From: Gordius sp. MW1
Taxonomy: Eukaryota; Nematomorpha; Gordioida; Gordea; Gordiidae
NCBI GenBank assembly: GCA_964036665.1
Contig: OZ038528.1
Coordinates: 23,361,245 to 23,425,244 of the forward strand
Reading direction: 5' to 3'
Length of the DNA stretch: 64,000 nucleotides
Shown: positions 33,062 to 44,503 of the stretch, piece by piece
Layout of the letters: each line of letters opens with the position of its first letter
Position numbering within the stretch: the stretch's first letter is position 1
Translations under genes and position numbers: made by a program
The notes under the pieces: model-generated
What the model saw: only the letters and a program-made list of their open reading frames with translations
What the model was told of the DNA's origin: nothing
The model's database searches: none

Positions 33062-34150
33062 TTGTACCATTTAATATTAATTGCTATGCAATTTATGGGC
33101 TCGGTTTTTGTTGTCCGTCCGTCCGTCCGTCCACCAAGTTATTACACCGGCTTTCAACTTTCTGACTTGCAGTGCAGGTTCAATCCCCGGAGAGGACAAA
33201 TTTTTTTTTTAATTAAATTATATATTACTTTTTGACTGTCCGCTGGCTACTGACCAATGAAAAAAATGACCATTTGCCAAATTGTGACTCGAAATTTTAA
33301 TTTTTTTTCGCTTTTGAATTGGTATTTTAGGTTAACATTGATAATTACCCTATGCCCGTCAGTCCTCCAACGTTCTTACACCGGCATTAACTTTCTGACT
33401 TGCAGAGCAGGTTCGATCCCCGAAGATGACAAATTTTTTTTTAATTCAATTAATATTTTGTTCTAATTAATACCATTAATAATATGACTTTTTGGCTGTC
33501 CACTGGCTACTGACCAATGAAAAAATGACCATTGGCCAAATTGTGGTTGGAAATTTTTTTTTTCGTTTTTGAATTGGTATATTAGGTTAACATTGACAAT
33601 GACCCTATGCCCTCCCCTACAAGGGCCTATGCCTCTACTGATATGGGTCCCTGTGACCCCCCCTTCCAAAAGCCTATGCCTCTACTGATGTGGGTTCGAA
33701 TCCCGGAGAGGACAATTTTTTTTATTTTTTTTTAAATTATATTAATATATTGTTCTTGTTAATACCATTGATAATAAGATTTTTTGACCGTCCGCTGGCT
33801 ACTGGCCAATAAAAAAAATGACCATTGGCCAAAGTGAGATTAAAATTGATTTTTTTTCTTGATTATAATTATAGGCTAGTTATTTGGCTGTCTGCTATCC
33901 ATTAGAAAAGATCACCACTGGTTAAAACGATGGAACATTTGTACAAATAATTAACTACTCATTTTGCATGTAATACCCCCCTATAGGCATTATCGCTCCT
34001 TTCCACCTTTCTCGCCCATAAATTGCATAGCAAATATGCTTCTTTTATACGAAATATAGATGAGTTTCGTTCCCCCTTCTCTTCCCCCCTTCCTTCCCCT
34101 CTTCCACTTCCCCCCTCCCACGAGGGTCGAAGGCAATTTTATGTTTAGAT
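33062..34150 (-). repeat. composite 'pearl'-like repeat, copy 1
   Basis: Contains TTAATTGCTATGCAATTTAT followed by GGGCTCGG and a (GTCC)n microsatellite at 33114-33132. Then come about three units of roughly 240 bp, each with a tRNA-like B box (GGTTCGAATCCC or variants near 33178, 33410, 33696) and a TGGCTACTGACCAATGA block. It ends with CCCATAAATTGCATAGCAAA near 34016 and a C-rich purine/pyrimidine tract. The same parts occur, inverted, at 50095-51200 and 62342-63940. Confidence 0.65.
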
Positions 34151-34246
34151 ATATATTAATAAACTAATATATTATTAAAAAAATTCCAACATGGCGTCCT
34201 TGCCAGCTCAAGATTTATTAAATTTATTAAAACAAACCCTACGACC

Positions 34247-34421
34247 TAGTGTTGAGAAAACGCTGGGTTTTGTTTGGTCGACTTTTGGTTTGAATCAATT
34301 AAACATAAACTGTTTCTTAGTCGACCTCTAGGCTTCGTCGAAATTTAAAAAAGAGACCAGAATCGACCGTTAGGTAAACCAAAGATCGACCAAATATAAC
34401 CCAGCCTTTTTTACAATATTA
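34247..34421. mobile_element. 175-bp MITE, TAGTGTTGTAA family
   Basis: Ends TAGTGTTGAGAAAACGCTGG and CCAGCC...TACAATATTA. Flanks CTACGACC (34239-34246) and CTACGAAC (34422-34429) match 7/8. Inserted into a short open frame that starts with ATGGCGTCC at 34192. Confidence 0.72.
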
Positions 34422-34502
34422 CTACGAACTGTGGGACCAAATGCACGCCAAAGAGGACGAAGATATATTTCATCATATTTTATTTTGCTTCATTTATAGT
34501 AA

Positions 34503-34835
34503 ACTAGATGAACCCGGCAAACGTTGTTTTACCATTTACCCGGGTGTATTAAATTATGTTGGAATGTTAGGGCATATATGATGATAAAGCGGTTATTGAA
34601 GTAAAAATAAAGTTTGATGTCTATATTCTATTGTTCTATTTCTGTATACAGTGCAACGCGTACGAATACTCAAAAATTACTGGACCGATTTGGCTCGAAC
34701 AAATTTTAAAACATGCTCCGGAGTGTCAGGAATAAACTGTGAAATTGTGAGCCAAATCGGTCTGGTAGTTTTCCAAAATTGGTGGCGGCATATATACACA
34801 CACACACATAGTTTCATTTTTATATATAAGATTAC
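34503..34835. repeat. dispersed short repeat starting CTAGATGAACCCGGCAAAC
   Basis: Begins CTAGATGAACCCGGCAAACG and ends with a CACACA run and TTTATATATAAGAT. Between them, TTACTGGACCGATTTGGCTC near 34678 and GAGCCAAATCGGTCTGGTAG near 34750 form an inverted pair. Similar sequences beginning CTAGCTGACCCGGCAAAC are widespread in invertebrate genomes. I do not assign a class. Confidence 0.5.
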
Positions 34836-35848
34836 TCATAAATATTGATGAATTATTTAAATTTATTAGATGTCCTTTTCCCTCGCCTTTTAGGTGAGTT
34901 AACTCCATGCATTGTGTGATAAGGATTTGATATTTCTTGACACTCGCTAAACCACATTTTTTAATCTTTTGATTGCGCGGCTTTTATAGATTTAATAGAT
35001 CATATAAAGGTAGTTAAGCAAAACATCTTTAATTTACGTAAAAACTTATTAGGACACAAATTATCGCTGAAAATGGATTTTTCATTTTTAAGACATTTAT
35101 TGTTGATTATTTTGTAAAATACGAAAACCTACCTATTTGGAGGAGGGCATATAGGTTGTTGATGATCTAAGGACGCAAAATAATATTTTTTAAAATTTGT
35201 ACATTCAAATTTATTAATAACTTATGAACTAACGAATTTACAATCTTTCTAACTTCTCCATGTTACTAGGTTCATGAATGATCTATTTTGGAGCTTGTTT
35301 GTTCAACTCGTGTAACTATCGATAGATGCTTACCGTGTTATTTTATTTTAGAAACGTTAAATTACACATACATTGTCAGTCTATAATATTAGCAAATTTA
35401 AAATAAATAGGATAAGTTTGTATCTTGTTAAAAGATCGCTCTAATGATTATTGTATGCATTTTAGAGGATTAATGTGCTTAATCAAATTATTCATAAAGG
35501 TCATAAATTAAAATCTGAATATTCAAAAGTATCAATAAAATTTTAAACTAAATGGTTAAAATGCAGTGTTTGCTTTACATAAATCTTAAGAAAAGAAAGC
35601 TTATGTGAAATCAACATTACAACCCTGATTATGACTAAAGTTCTATGCCTGTTTTATTTTAAAAGTCTATTATTAATATTTAACTTAAATAATATAAATG
35701 TTTGAAAAAACTACATAAACGTGTAAAGCAAAATTTAATCAGGATAAATGTTCAGAGATAATATTGATCCATGTTTGCCCATTCAATCAAATTATGGTGG
35801 AACCAGATCGGCGGCTAAATGAGAATAAATTTATAGCTATATGTCATA
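34836..35848. other. intergenic, AT-rich
   Basis: No supported gene or repeat between the short repeat and the 3' end of the CAP gene. Confidence 0.4.
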
Positions 35849-37611
35849 TCACTTTAGAATCAGTTGCATATAATGTTTGGAATGAAGTACAAAATTACTG
35901 CAAGATGTCAAAAGTCTACCAGCAAATGGAGCTACAGTGTCGCATGTTCCACCAGCACAACCAGCACATGATTGAGTAGCTGCATTAATATAAGGTTTTC
36001 GTACATTTGCCACCCTAAATATATAAAAGTCATTTGAGTTGAAGCAAAAGGATCGTAAAATATTGTTGTCATAATTTACGCGGGGCTATAATTGCAAGCG
36101 TAAACTCTCCACACTTTTTGGTCGCAATAGTGGGATGCACATCCAACCTGACGACTTGCCCCTGAAACTAACTAATGAAGAAAATTAATAGATATATTTT
36201 TAGACAAAAAATAACCATATACTATATATACGATTTTTATACAATGGTCTAAAATGCTCCATTGAATCGTTTAAGATAATATCAAGTACGTGTTTCCATT
36301 AATCTAACAAACCATAAAGCTCAATCCAAATTTACACAACTTTAAGTTGTACTAAATCTCTTATTTTTAATACATCTCCACATAATATTTATATACAAAT
36401 TTATTAACCAATAAAATTGTATCATTGTTTTAGGTTGATAGCCAGCAATGGTATTAGGGAGGGGGGCAGTAGAACCCTTTAGTGAAATTGAAGCCATAAT
36501 TTTTATAAATTTCAACAACTTTTTGGATTAAGAAGCCGCCCCTCCCTGCTCCCCTCCTTGGCTACGCCCGTGTGTATGTTATTTCTAAGTATTACAACTG
36601 TAGTTAACTATTTTATTTAAATTAGCAATGAGACATAATTCAAATAAAACTAAGTGCTTTCATACCTTATCGCTGTTAATTTTGAAAGGGTAGGCAATGT
36701 GATTATTTAGCTATTTATCTTATACGTAAAAAGAATGCAGCCTATCTTAAAAATTGTATTTTAATAGATTCAGTAAAATTGTAAACTAACCTGTGCATAT
36801 TGATTATCATTGTTTGTGGGATTCCATGTGTTTGTCCCAAATTCAAAACCATCTGCCAGGCTCCAATTTCTGACTACATCTCCCCAAGAGATAGCTCTGT
36901 TAATAGCCATAAAGTTTTGACCTGCTCTTGGTGTAACTAAAAATATTACATTAAACACAAGTTATTTTAAAAAATTACATAGGTTTTTAATTAACGACGC
37001 CTAAAAACACAAATTTGTAAGGTATGTTTTAGGGCGGGCAAAGCCTTAAAGGATTGTGTGATATTGTTTTAGTTGAGCGATTAGATAATGATACTGTTCT
37101 AAAATGATACTGGCTTAACATGCAAAAACCTTTATTCATAGAATCAAATTATTTGATATCGAAAAATATTATACTGCCCTCTCGAAACTAACTTAATGAT
37201 CTTTGACGCGATACTCCTCGGGAAAATCCAGCACAATTACTAACTGTTGCATCGGCGGTCATAGCTAAGGCATCGTTCCACACCTTATAATAATTTAAAA
37301 TTTAATTTGTAATTTTTTTAATTTAATAAAAAAAATTACTAGTTTCATCATAGCGTTGGATGGTGGCTGTACATTAGCCCTTATGGTATTGTGCGCGTTG
37401 AGTATGGTTGTTCTATACTTTGCTATTGGTATTATTGCACTAACAAAATCTAGCATAATATTCGATAAATTAAAGATCATGAATGTTTTATATATTAAAG
37501 GATAAAGAATTAACAGTACTTACTATTCACCAGAGTTGCGAAGATAAAGATTATTACATAACGTGCGTACCTAAAAAATTTAAAAAACTATAATTTATAG
37601 TGACCTTACAT
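35849..37611 (-). CDS. CAP/SCP-TAPS family secreted protein, seven exons
   Basis: Extracellular cysteine-rich protein of the CAP superfamily (SCP/TAPS, antigen 5-like). Exons (minus): 37611-37610, 37570-37524, 37449-37340, 37283-37208, 36936-36791, 36171-36080, 36014-35849; sum 639 nt, 212 aa if the stop at 35849-35851 is used. Visible CAP signatures: AHNTIRANV (motif 1 His), WNDALAMTADATVSNC, RAGQNFMAI, QVGCASHYC and YACNYSP. After these comes a Cys-rich tail with CAGCAGGTCD. The N-terminus YARYVIIFIFATLVN is a signal peptide. The start codon appears to be split by the first intron (AT|G). In the second CAP tetrad position, the expected HYTQ is QYAQ, so the metal-binding histidine is missing. 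The donor of exon 4 (C|GTCAAAG) and the 3' end are the least certain joins. Confidence 0.8.
36441..36574. mobile_element. degraded MITE of the CATGGGCGTAGCCAG family
   Basis: Right end TTGGCTACGCCCGTG with GC-rich CCGCCCCTCCCTGC before it; left end decayed (GGGAGGGGGGCAG). Located in intron 5 of the CAP gene. Confidence 0.55.
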
Positions 37612-37974
37612 TTCTCTTTAAGATAACGAATTTAAATTTAATTGCAATATATGATTTTATCATATTATATACTAACTGTTTGTTTACGTTAGTCTTGTTA
37701 TTATTTTTGTTTACGTAAAACAAATATTTATAATATAATTTAATATCAAGTGTCCTGGTATTGTAAAATTACCAAATTTCATTACCATATCAAGCGAATT
37801 TGTAACCTTCGATTTAGTTTTATTTAAAAAGGTGCGACCCAAATTCAACTGAGAGAAATTCCTCCAAGCCTAGTTTTATGTTATAAAAATCAGTTTATAC
37901 TACAATATTTTCATTTATGATATAAAAATCAATAAAAGCTATTTTTCTATCTCTACTTAATATACCGTTCTTTT

Positions 37975-38712
37975 TAGGCGCGTAGCCAAGATTTTCTCGA
38001 GGGGGGGGGGAAGCTGGCAAAATTTTTTTTTACATTTTATTTGTAATTAAAAATAAATATTAAACACCCAAAAGTCGGACTCGCTGTTGAACCCGTCGGG
38101 CAGGCTACCGTTCTAAAATGAGATTTTTAAGTAGGCCTGGGCGAGCACCATAATGAGATTTTTTATATAGTTTACTATTTTTTTTGTCACCTTTCTATTT
38201 AAAAAAATTTTAGAATTCGATCAACAATTTTTGAAAATAAGACAAATTTAATTCTTGAAATTTAAATCGTCATTTTGGGCCCGGCAGTTCGGACAGCATT
38301 GTGAATTGGGCAATTAAAGGGTTTTGGCTGGCAATTTAGTTATAAAACCGTGAAGGGTTCTAGCAAAAAATTTGGACAATTTTGATAATGATTAAAGTAT
38401 TAATATTATAGAATGAAGAACATTATAATAATCGCTTAGTTATCTACGTTCTGGGTCTGGTGTTTTCACGGGAAATAAATGTTCAAACAATTTTTTTTTC
38501 ATAGCAATTATCACAATCATATTCGGAAATTTTAAAATGCATTTTATAAAAAATTAAATCAAAAAAATTAAATGTATATACTATGTTTCTTTGTTTTATA
38601 AGTGTCTTAAAGTCTTTGATGTAATTAAACTATAATATTTTAACCCATTTAATTTAGTTATTGATCAAAAAACTTTTCAAATTTTTGCCCCCACCCTTGT
38701 TTACGCCACTAG
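37975..38712. mobile_element. 738-bp MITE, TAGGCGCGTAGCCA family
   Basis: Left end TAGGCGCGTAGCCAAGATTT plus a G run; right end TTTACGCCACTA. Flanks GTTCTTTT (37967-37974) and GTCCTTTT (38713-38720) match 7/8. The interior combines the GC-block subtype (GGGCGAGCACCAT) with the AACTATAATATTTTAACCC block found in 28356-28997. Confidence 0.72.
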
Positions 38713-39295
38713 TCCTTTTTAAAAACTAGCAAGGTTCCTTTTTGTTAAAATTTTTTTTATATAAACCACAAATGGTTTTACTCGTGCTTTAATATTATAT
38801 CACTTATCTATAATTAAACGCATGATTATTTAAGTCTTTATGTATCATAAGCCAGTGTAAATGTGATATGATAAGTTAATTAGCCGCACTAAAGAAATAT
38901 ATGTTTATAAATTGTATGATTGCATCGTTTCAGGAGCTCATTCGTTTTTAACAAATCTTATAAAAAGTCAATTTTTGTTTATTAATATACGTTGATTAGA
39001 AAGAAATGTCTATGAAGTTTTTTTATTAAATAACCTATAAAATTGAAATATAATTAGTTGCCATTAAGATTTGGGTAGGCCAAATCCCTAAATTGGTGGG
39101 TAGGAAAACTATTCTATGATTTTTCTAAATGTGATTTTAGCAAATATGTGACAACAGATTTTAGTCGAAGATAAGTGTTAGCAATGTAAATCAAAAAAAT
39201 AAGATTTATTTCATTTTTTGTTCTCTGAAGATGGACTTTATCAGCCCGAAATAATGAGCGCCATTTCTCTTAACGATTATTACTAAAAATTTTAA
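38713..39295. other. intergenic, AT-rich
   Basis: No gene supported. A CTGAAGATGGACTTTATCAG stretch near 39226 lies just upstream of the retroelement remnant and may belong to it. Confidence 0.4.
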
Positions 39296-40063
39296 TCAAC
39301 CATAAACTCTCAAAAGAGTTGGAACACTCCTCTCTACGACCATGCCCTTAAAACTCTTATATCGGGCGCATCGTTGGAGGAGTTACCAGCTTTAAGAAGT
39401 TTCGCATCAAGGTCCGGCCACGAGTGGTTGGAGGCCATCCCAAGTCGGACTCATGACCTTCAACTCTCCAACAACGAGTTCAGGATTGCAACAGGGCTCC
39501 GCCTAGGATGCGATATAGTTGCCTCTCATCAATGCAACTTATGTGGCTCATCCGTTGGTACAAAAGGTCACCACGGCCTGCATTGCAAATTTAATAAGGC
39601 CAGATTTCTACGGCACACATCCGTTAACGCTCTTCTACAGAAGACATTCAAAAAGGCGGGCTTTCCTTCCCAATTGGAGCCTAATGGTCTTTGCCTTAGC
39701 GACAAGAAGAGACCTGATGGACAGACCCTCATCCCATGGGCAAAAGGGCTATGCCTAGCTTGGGACTACACTTGTCCGGATGCCTTTGCTCCCTCAAACC
39801 AAAACAAAGACCCCCTTGTTGATTCTGAAAGATTAAAATCCGCTAAATACGCAGAACTTAATTCCTCACTCCTTTTCTCCCCCATAGTGACCACTACCCT
39901 CACTACAATAGGTCCTAAAACCCAAGCCCTCCTGAAGGAATTGGGACGCCGCATAGCTGCCAATACCCTTGACAAAAGGGAAACTTTTTTTATAAAACAG
40001 AAAATCGGAATGATTATTTGCCATTACAACGCTATGGCAATTTTTGAATGTTTACCTCTATGA
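39296..40063 (+). pseudogene. retroelement C-terminal zinc-knuckle and endonuclease-like region, copy 2 (best preserved)
   Basis: Open frame from just after TAA at 39293 to TGA at 40061-40063, with no good initiating ATG. It therefore looks like the 3' end of a longer polyprotein. It contains CNLCGSSVGTKGHHGLHC, a CCHC-type cluster, and downstream RPDGQTLIPWAKGLCLAWDY. The latter has the RPD...D spacing of a restriction-like endonuclease, as at the C-terminus of some non-LTR retrotransposons. Similar tails occur in many uncharacterised invertebrate reverse-transcriptase proteins. The upstream reverse transcriptase is not present, consistent with 5' truncation. Family call by motif only. Confidence 0.65.
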
Positions 40064-40904
40064 TTTTTATGTTGTTTTTAGTTTCATTTAATGTAAATCT
40101 TGCATAATAAAATAAACAATTTAAATAAATATAATTCTTGTATTAAAATCTTATAATAATTCCCTATAACTGCTTGCCACACTTGGTGGTCGGCTTCTCT
40201 AGAGATAAGATAAGGAATGACGCTCGGCTAACCAAGCCTGACGTGTTGACGGTTCTTGAAAGAAAGCGTCGTGAGCGAGATAGAGAAAGCTTATACCACA
40301 AACTCTCTTAACGAGTACAAATTAGTGGGGGGGATTTGACACTAAGATTTAGAAAGAGGAACATAATATATTGAATGGTTGAAAACAACAGCGCCCATAA
40401 TTTATGCATTTTTATATTATGAGACAATCACGTGATAAAGGTACCCTAAGAAAGCTAGTAAAGACTAGGAGAACATTTTAAAACTAAAATTTTATCACTT
40501 AAAATTGGCTTAAATAGGTAGGTAGAAATTTGCCTTCCTGGTAGCAACTCTTTAGCAGCTTTCGCGTCCACATTTGAAACTCCTTTATTATTGCATTAAT
40601 TGGAAATATGAGTAAAATGTCCTACCTGAGGCCATTTAGCCGTTCGCAATACAAGGATGATGGGCATTCTGATCTAATATTGCGCTCTATTAATTACCAC
40701 ATATAGGGCTGCGTTAATGGCTGACATTATTTCCTTTTCTTACGAAAATTTCCGGTTCTCATAATCTTTAAGGCTGAGCATAATAATTCCCTTATAATTG
40801 TATTTCTATAGTACATAAAATGGCAGGCACCGTCCAAAGTGCTTTGCTAATAATATCAAATATATAAGGCATAACAAATCCTGTAACCCAAGCTGCCTTG
40901 CCAA

Positions 40905-41035
40905 ATAACTTCCATCTTTGAGTCATTCTTCATTTCAATAGAATATGCCCTGACGGCTTTTCTGTCCCCTGGCAAATGGTTGGTTCTTAAGTGAGATTTT
41001 ACCTACATTGACCACTTACCTCATCACATTTTAAA
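40905..41035 (+). pseudogene. retroelement 3' coding end, decayed copy 3
   Basis: The frame containing CPDGFSVPWQMVGS matches RPDGQTLIPWAKGLC of copy 2. Stop codons and indels interrupt it. Further weak similarity may reach back to about 40550. Confidence 0.5.
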
Positions 41036-41789
41036 CTCTTGATATCTCAGAGTATGGTAAGTCCTTATAATCATCGCTTTTGGTTTCCACCATTTTTACC
41101 TGCAGTCGTTTGATATTGTGGTACGGTACCTATGGTATCAATTTGTTAAAAAAATGTTGTCTTAATTTTATATATTTTATAAGCATTTAATTAGACAAAA
41201 ATAAAAATTATTCTAGCCAAATACACATTAATGGACCCTTATAGGCGAGGATGAATATTATTTGATCAATCTATCCGACATCATATTTATAATTACATGA
41301 CATGCATATTATGAATAATAATGAATGGAAGTTTTAAGGTTTATTTTTATATATCTTAGCTAAATTAAATTATTCGAATAAACAACCATGGAAAAACTTT
41401 TGCAGCAAATATAACCCCCTAATTCTCCAACAAGTTCTACTAAAAATCTTCACATATTTATTCTAACATTTTTTTTTATTAAGGCCTCTCAATGATATAT
41501 TTTTGAAATTCTAGGATAATATTGCTATTTCTTAGAATTAAAAGGTAACACATTTATTCTATTTAGGTATTCTCAGAAGTTATTTTACGAATTATAAAAT
41601 ATTAATAATTGGGAAAGGGGATGAGAGCTGTTCAGCTAAGAACCTTTATCAAGATATGGTTATCTATTTAAAAATCAATGATATATCAAAAACAATTACT
41701 TAATAATGATATCAGAGATATTTTATTAACTGTTAATTGCAATTTTTAATCTTAATAAATATTTAAATAACACAAAGCTGGCGCCAATA

Positions 41790-41872
41790 ATTTGGTGGAC
41801 GGACAACGGACGGACGGACAACCAAAAACGAGCCCATAAATTGCATAGCAATTAAAATTAATCTTAATTAGC
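41790..41872 (+). repeat. isolated 'pearl'-like repeat end
   Basis: (GGAC)n-rich stretch GGACGGACAACGGACGGACG followed by GAGCCCATAAATTGCATAGC and AATTAAAATTA. This is the inverse of the start of the composite repeat at 33062. No tandem core next to it. Confidence 0.6.
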
Positions 41873-42267
41873 GCTTAGAGACTGAGATCATTAGTATTTA
41901 ATAAATCAATTTCGTATGTGCGTAATCAAAAGATTAAATTTAATGCAAATTCATTTTTAAGCTCAGTTGATAATTTTAACAAAACGTTTAATTTTTATGG
42001 ATCAAAATTTGAATAGCAACCGATAATGGTTCTTACTTGAATCTGGGGTAATTTTTATATAAAAAATGCTAAGAAATTGATTTATTCATTTTAGGTTTTG
42101 CAATATAAGCACTTATATTTAGTAACACCAATCGAACTCAACTGACAACCCGCATTGTTTCAAACGTCTTATTCCTTGTATGGATATTAGCAAACTTGTG
42201 CGGATATTAATTGATAAAAAGGATTCCGAGGGCAAGTCTCTACTACCGAGCCCTATAAAAGGTAGCT

Positions 42268-43388
42268 ATGTTCAATTTAATCATATGCGTGGTGGGGATT
42301 TTGAACGAGACCATTGTTATTAAAGACATGGCGTACAACATTTACTGGCCTAATAACATTTGGAACTATATTTTAATATACAGTCTGATCTCAATCAACG
42401 GCTTATGTGGTGCCAGCCTGTACATTTTGTGTCTGGGTTTGTGGTTTAGGTATAAACGTCTTCTAAAACCTTTTTTATACGTAGGACGACATCCTAGAAA
42501 CGAAAGATATCTTAACTTTGTACCCTACATGTTTATGTTGATTCTACTTCTAGTCAACATATCTTGTTATCACTGGTACGACATAATAGAATGTATTTAT
42601 ATTGACTCTGCCCACACATACACATATCCTGATGGTCATCCTAAAACTAATTTGAGGTATCGCATAACAAAGTTTACAAACGGAACGAGATTATATTACA
42701 TTAAACATAAATATGTGGACGCCCAACAATACGAAATTTACGCGCCATGATTACTTCGGTGATACCAGGTTATATTTTTCTCTACCTTGGCTCTGGTATA
42801 GGTATAACATACATGTTGATAAAGTACTTGAAAAAACATTTGAATTCAGTGGGAAATATGCCATGCACCGTGGCATCAACATTCAACCAGGGCGATACCC
42901 AACTAGGAAGAGGTTTAAGGTCATTATCTATTATCAATTCACCTACAAATAATGTAACCTCTACAAACAGGCCATGGCTATGGAGCCTTATTTTTTATGC
43001 CTCAGCTAGCAATATATCTGCCATAATGTGTTTCGTTTTATACTGCATTTTTGAGATCCCTAATATAGTGGTAACTATTTTTCGTCATATTATTACATCA
43101 AATCAAATAATACACGCGTCAGATATGTTGGACAGTTTTATACCTTAAACTTTTGTATCTTCATACTTTGCGTTACAAGTTGCCTTAGGCAGATCGTCAG
43201 ATATGTTGGAGAACCTGTTTTATACCTTGACAATTTGTATTTTCATACTTTGCGGTACAAATTGCCTTAAACAAATCAAACTTCTCACACGTTATTGGTT
43301 AAATCTATTAAGTTATAAAAGCATAATAACACCTCAGCATGTTTCCATCTACCATCCTCAATGTTACCATCGGGCTCTTATTATTTAA
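42268..43388 (+). pseudogene. seven-helix receptor-like gene, broken
   Basis: Three hydrophobic frames in succession (42268-42750, 42747-43148, 43203-43388). In order they resemble TM3 (ILIYSLISINGLCGASLYIL with FRYKR after it), TM4 (VPYMFMLILLLVNISCYHW), a loop, TM5 (PGYIFLYLGSGIGITYMLI), a Ser/Thr/Asn-rich loop, TM6 ending EIPNIVVTIF, and TM7 (LFYTLTICIFILCGTNCL). The TM6 end parallels APRVVVNLLYYY of the intact receptor at 56872-58251. Frames 1 and 2 overlap by 4 bases (ATGA), so a frameshift separates them. Frames 2 and 3 are separated where a segment of about 75 bp is imperfectly duplicated. TM1 and TM2 were not found. It could instead be an unrelated multipass protein. Confidence 0.55.
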
Positions 43389-43429
43389 AAACTACGTGAA
43401 GCATATAATTTTATAACAATCACTGTATC

Positions 43430-43584
43430 CATGGGCGTAGCCAGCATTGGAATTCCAGGGGGGTGATAATGATTTTGGGAGGGACAAAATGATTCCTTTT
43501 TAAAAACTTAGCTATAATTTTAATAAATTTTGAGCTTTAGAGGGGACACGCCCTCCCTGCCCCCCCCCCTTGGCTATGCTCATG
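43430..43584. mobile_element. 155-bp MITE, CATGGGCGTAGCCAG family
   Basis: Ends CATGGGCGTAGCCAG and CTTGGCTATGCTCATG. Flanks ACTGTATC (43422-43429) and ACTGTATT (43585-43592) match 7/8. G and C runs lie inside both ends. It lies just after the broken receptor. Confidence 0.8.
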
Positions 43585-43592
43585 ACTGTATT

Positions 43593-44503
43593 ATTTATAT
43601 TTTGTTTACTACTCACCCTCATTGTTAATATCGTGCTCCTATTTTATAAATTCACGTTGAAATAATTTTATAACAGTCACTGTATCATATATTTCAAGCT
43701 TAACTTTTTGTTATGTGAATAAATGCATTAAAGACTACAATTTTTAACGGCATAATGTTATAATTAATTGCTAAGCAATTCTTAAGCCAGCCTCCCTAAA
43801 ACAACAATCGTGTTTGATTTCTGTCCCAAATTAGGGTGCGATAGGACCCCTGCTTGGGAGACCCGACTTGACCCAAGCCCTGGGGGAAAAACAATAATAT
43901 ATTCGGTTTGGGTAGGCCGTGTTGGGCTAGTCGGAATCCAGGCCCGAGCCAATAAACCTTTTGAAAATAATTTTTTGCACTTAATCCCACCTTGTTATAA
44001 GAAAGGAAATAAAGGATTGTACAAAGTTCATATTTTATCTTTTTAATAGTCGCACCTCTAAAGTAATCATTTTGATTATAAGATTATATTCACCTTCTTT
44101 TAAAATATACATTTATTAATATGTAAATTAAAACCCGACAGGTACCCATGTAGCCTGTTGGTTACGCAATTTTAGAAAAACTTTTGTTAAAAACTACTGA
44201 AGAGAAAAACTTAAATTATATTTGAAAGATGAATGGGGATTATTACTTCTTCGTCATTGGTTCCTATATTATACTCGTCCAAAAATCGTAACAATCGCGA
44301 TTCCAACCTGCCTTCTTTTATTCAATATTTATGTATATTGAACCATAAGTTTTTGCAACTTAATCTACATATTTAAATCATGTATAGTTTGTCCATCATT
44401 TTGACAGTAGTTTCAAATACATATGAGTACATTAAAGACGTTAAAGTTAGCCTTAAAGTTGAACGTCACCTGCAGGTCACACTGGGCAGAGCTTATGTGC
44501 ACA
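43593..44503. other. intergenic
   Basis: No gene supported. A TTAATTGCTAAGCAATTC palindrome at about 43752 resembles the terminal palindrome of the composite repeat. The following 200 bp contain GC-rich CCCGACTTGACCCAAGCCC and GGGCTAGTCGG blocks, possibly a decayed hAT terminus. Confidence 0.4.

Larger units (their letters stand above)
40064..42180. other. intergenic with repeat remnants
   Basis: AT-rich. A G-run-containing stretch near 40170-40350 (GTGGTCGGCTTCTCTAG, AGAGAAAGCTTATACC) looks repeat-derived but I cannot name it. Two remnants, at 40905-41035 and 41790-41872, are listed separately. Confidence 0.4.

Noticed and set aside
37524-37570. Spliced-leader addition providing the CAP start codon
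   Set aside because: An ATG ending at this acceptor would be read out of frame with the signal peptide and meet a stop, so a split cis start codon fits better.
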